DNA of 5,493 bases, taken from assembly GCA_020062805.1 (NCBI GenBank), contig JAGUVP010000047.1, positions 1-5,493 of the forward strand. Direction: 5' to 3'. Position numbers and translations under genes: made by a program. Shown here in pieces: positions 4,929 through 5,493 of the stretch. The notes beneath the pieces were generated by a model, which searched no databases, had not been told where the DNA came from, and saw nothing but the letters and a program-made list of their open reading frames with translations. This DNA comes from Candidatus Bipolaricaulis sp. Its GTDB lineage: Bacteria; Bipolaricaulota; Bipolaricaulia; Bipolaricaulales; Bipolaricaulaceae. How positions within the stretch are numbered: the stretch's first letter is position 1; each line of letters starts with the position of its first letter.

Positions 4929-5493
4929 AGGATGGCAGGGAGCAGCGGGCGCTTAGGCGGCGCTGGGCGGATCTCCTCCGCCAGCTTCGCGTTGCCTATG
5001 TAGACGGGGACGTCGGTTCGATTCGCGACCTGTGGTACAAGGCGATGGTCGAGCCCGGGGTTGGCCTCTGGCTTGGGTTCTCCAACCGTTTCTACCCCCT
5101 CCAGAGCCTTCTCGACGTCTCGCATGAGCTGGAGCGACGGATGGCCGAGCACGGACTGGCTCGCGCCTCGCAATGGCTTCTTGACGAAGGGGTCAAGCAG
5201 TGGGTGTCCGAGGTGCCGCCCTCCACGCGGGCTGTCCTGTCCTCGGAACCCGTGATCATCTACGGGAACCATCCCTCCCTTCTCACCCCGTTCCTCGTCA
5301 GCGCCCACGTGGAGCGTTCGGACCATCGGATCGTCGCCGCGAGCTTCCTTGGGCAGTTCCTGCCCACGTTTGGCCGGTACGCAATCCCGGTCGAGCTTCC
5401 GGTCAACCAGTGGTGGAAGCAACTGTGGCAGGGGGGGCTCCAGCGGCTCGTTGTGGCGTACTGGGCCACGCGGCTCCGCCCGGTCCTTCCACG
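4925..5493 (+). CDS. LPLAT/PlsC-like acyltransferase, N-terminal part (3' end outside window)
   Basis: The frame is open from ATG 4925 to the right edge, 189 codons, so the gene is truncated by the window. GGGGGAG (4913-4919) lies 5 nt before the ATG; an in-frame GTG at 4919 overlaps that site and is less likely. The N-terminus is basic (MKDGREQRALRRRW) with no signal peptide. After about 100 helical residues comes VIIYGNHPSLLTPFLVSA (110-127), which matches acyltransferase motif I (NHx4D), with Asn115 and His116. The expected Asp is Thr121. The following segment, DHRIVAASFLGQFLPTFGRYAIPVEL (about 133-158), resembles the region between motifs I and II of lysophospholipid/glycerol-3-phosphate acyltransferases. 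Family knowledge: these membrane-associated enzymes transfer acyl chains to glycerolipids. Motifs III and IV lie outside the window, so the exact substrate is open. It begins 97 bp after the cupin on the same strand. Confidence 0.75.
   Translation, partial: MKDGREQRALRRRWADLLRQLRVAYVDGDVGSIRDLWYKAMVEPGVGLWLGFSNRFYPLQSLLDVSHELERRMAEHGLARASQWLLDEGVKQWVSEVPPSTRAVLSSEPVIIYGNHPSLLTPFLVSAHVERSDHRIVAASFLGQFLPTFGRYAIPVELPVNQWWKQLWQGGLQRLVVAYWATRLRPVLP

Noticed and set aside
4318..5422. - strand frames opposite the cupin and acyltransferase
   Set aside because: They are antisense to recognisable families and have shadow-frame composition.

Overview
The window is a stretch of GC-rich bacterial chromosome. 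It carries seven protein genes plus one gene cut by the right edge, and shows no tRNA, rRNA, CRISPR array or recognisable insertion sequence. Codon third positions are strongly G/C, GTG starts occur, and Shine-Dalgarno sites are readable in front of most genes. The mix (membrane polyferredoxin, poly-cysteine ferredoxin, cupin, VOC protein, acyltransferase) suggests a free-living, probably anaerobic or microaerophilic bacterium. A deep-branching thermophile-type lineage such as Bipolaricaulota/Acetothermia is one guess, but nothing here proves a phylum.

Left part (1-1000): the C-terminal half of an HI0933/BaiN-type flavoprotein on the + strand converges on, and overlaps by 11 bp, a small membrane-anchored protein of unknown function on the - strand.

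Centre (1000-3222): a short divergent intergenic region with a GC-rich hairpin leads into a two-gene + strand operon. It encodes an exported, probably lipid-anchored protein of unknown function and, 8 bp later, a NapH/CcoG-like membrane polyferredoxin with two CxxxCP motifs and two 4Fe-4S ferredoxin motifs. The simplest reading is a membrane electron-transfer module with an extracytoplasmic partner. A small VOC (glyoxalase-fold) protein follows about 80 bp later on the same strand and is closed by a strong hairpin.

A roughly 350-bp gene-free stretch (3223-3569) contains several hairpins, including two related palindromes in inverted orientation that look like a REP/BIME-type intergenic element. 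Its product, if any, is unknown.

Right part (3570-5493): a cytoplasmic iron-sulfur protein on the - strand, with two 4Fe-4S motifs plus an unusual CSCCSCCCG block, is divergent from a small cupin on the + strand. The 289 bp between them are unusually rich in dyad symmetry: a 39-nt imperfect hairpin, an operator-like palindrome, and a pair of mutually exclusive hairpins just ahead of the cupin ribosome binding site. The window ends inside an LPLAT/PlsC-like acyltransferase gene. No complete novel system is evident; the most interesting material is the structured intergenic DNA and the two iron-sulfur loci.
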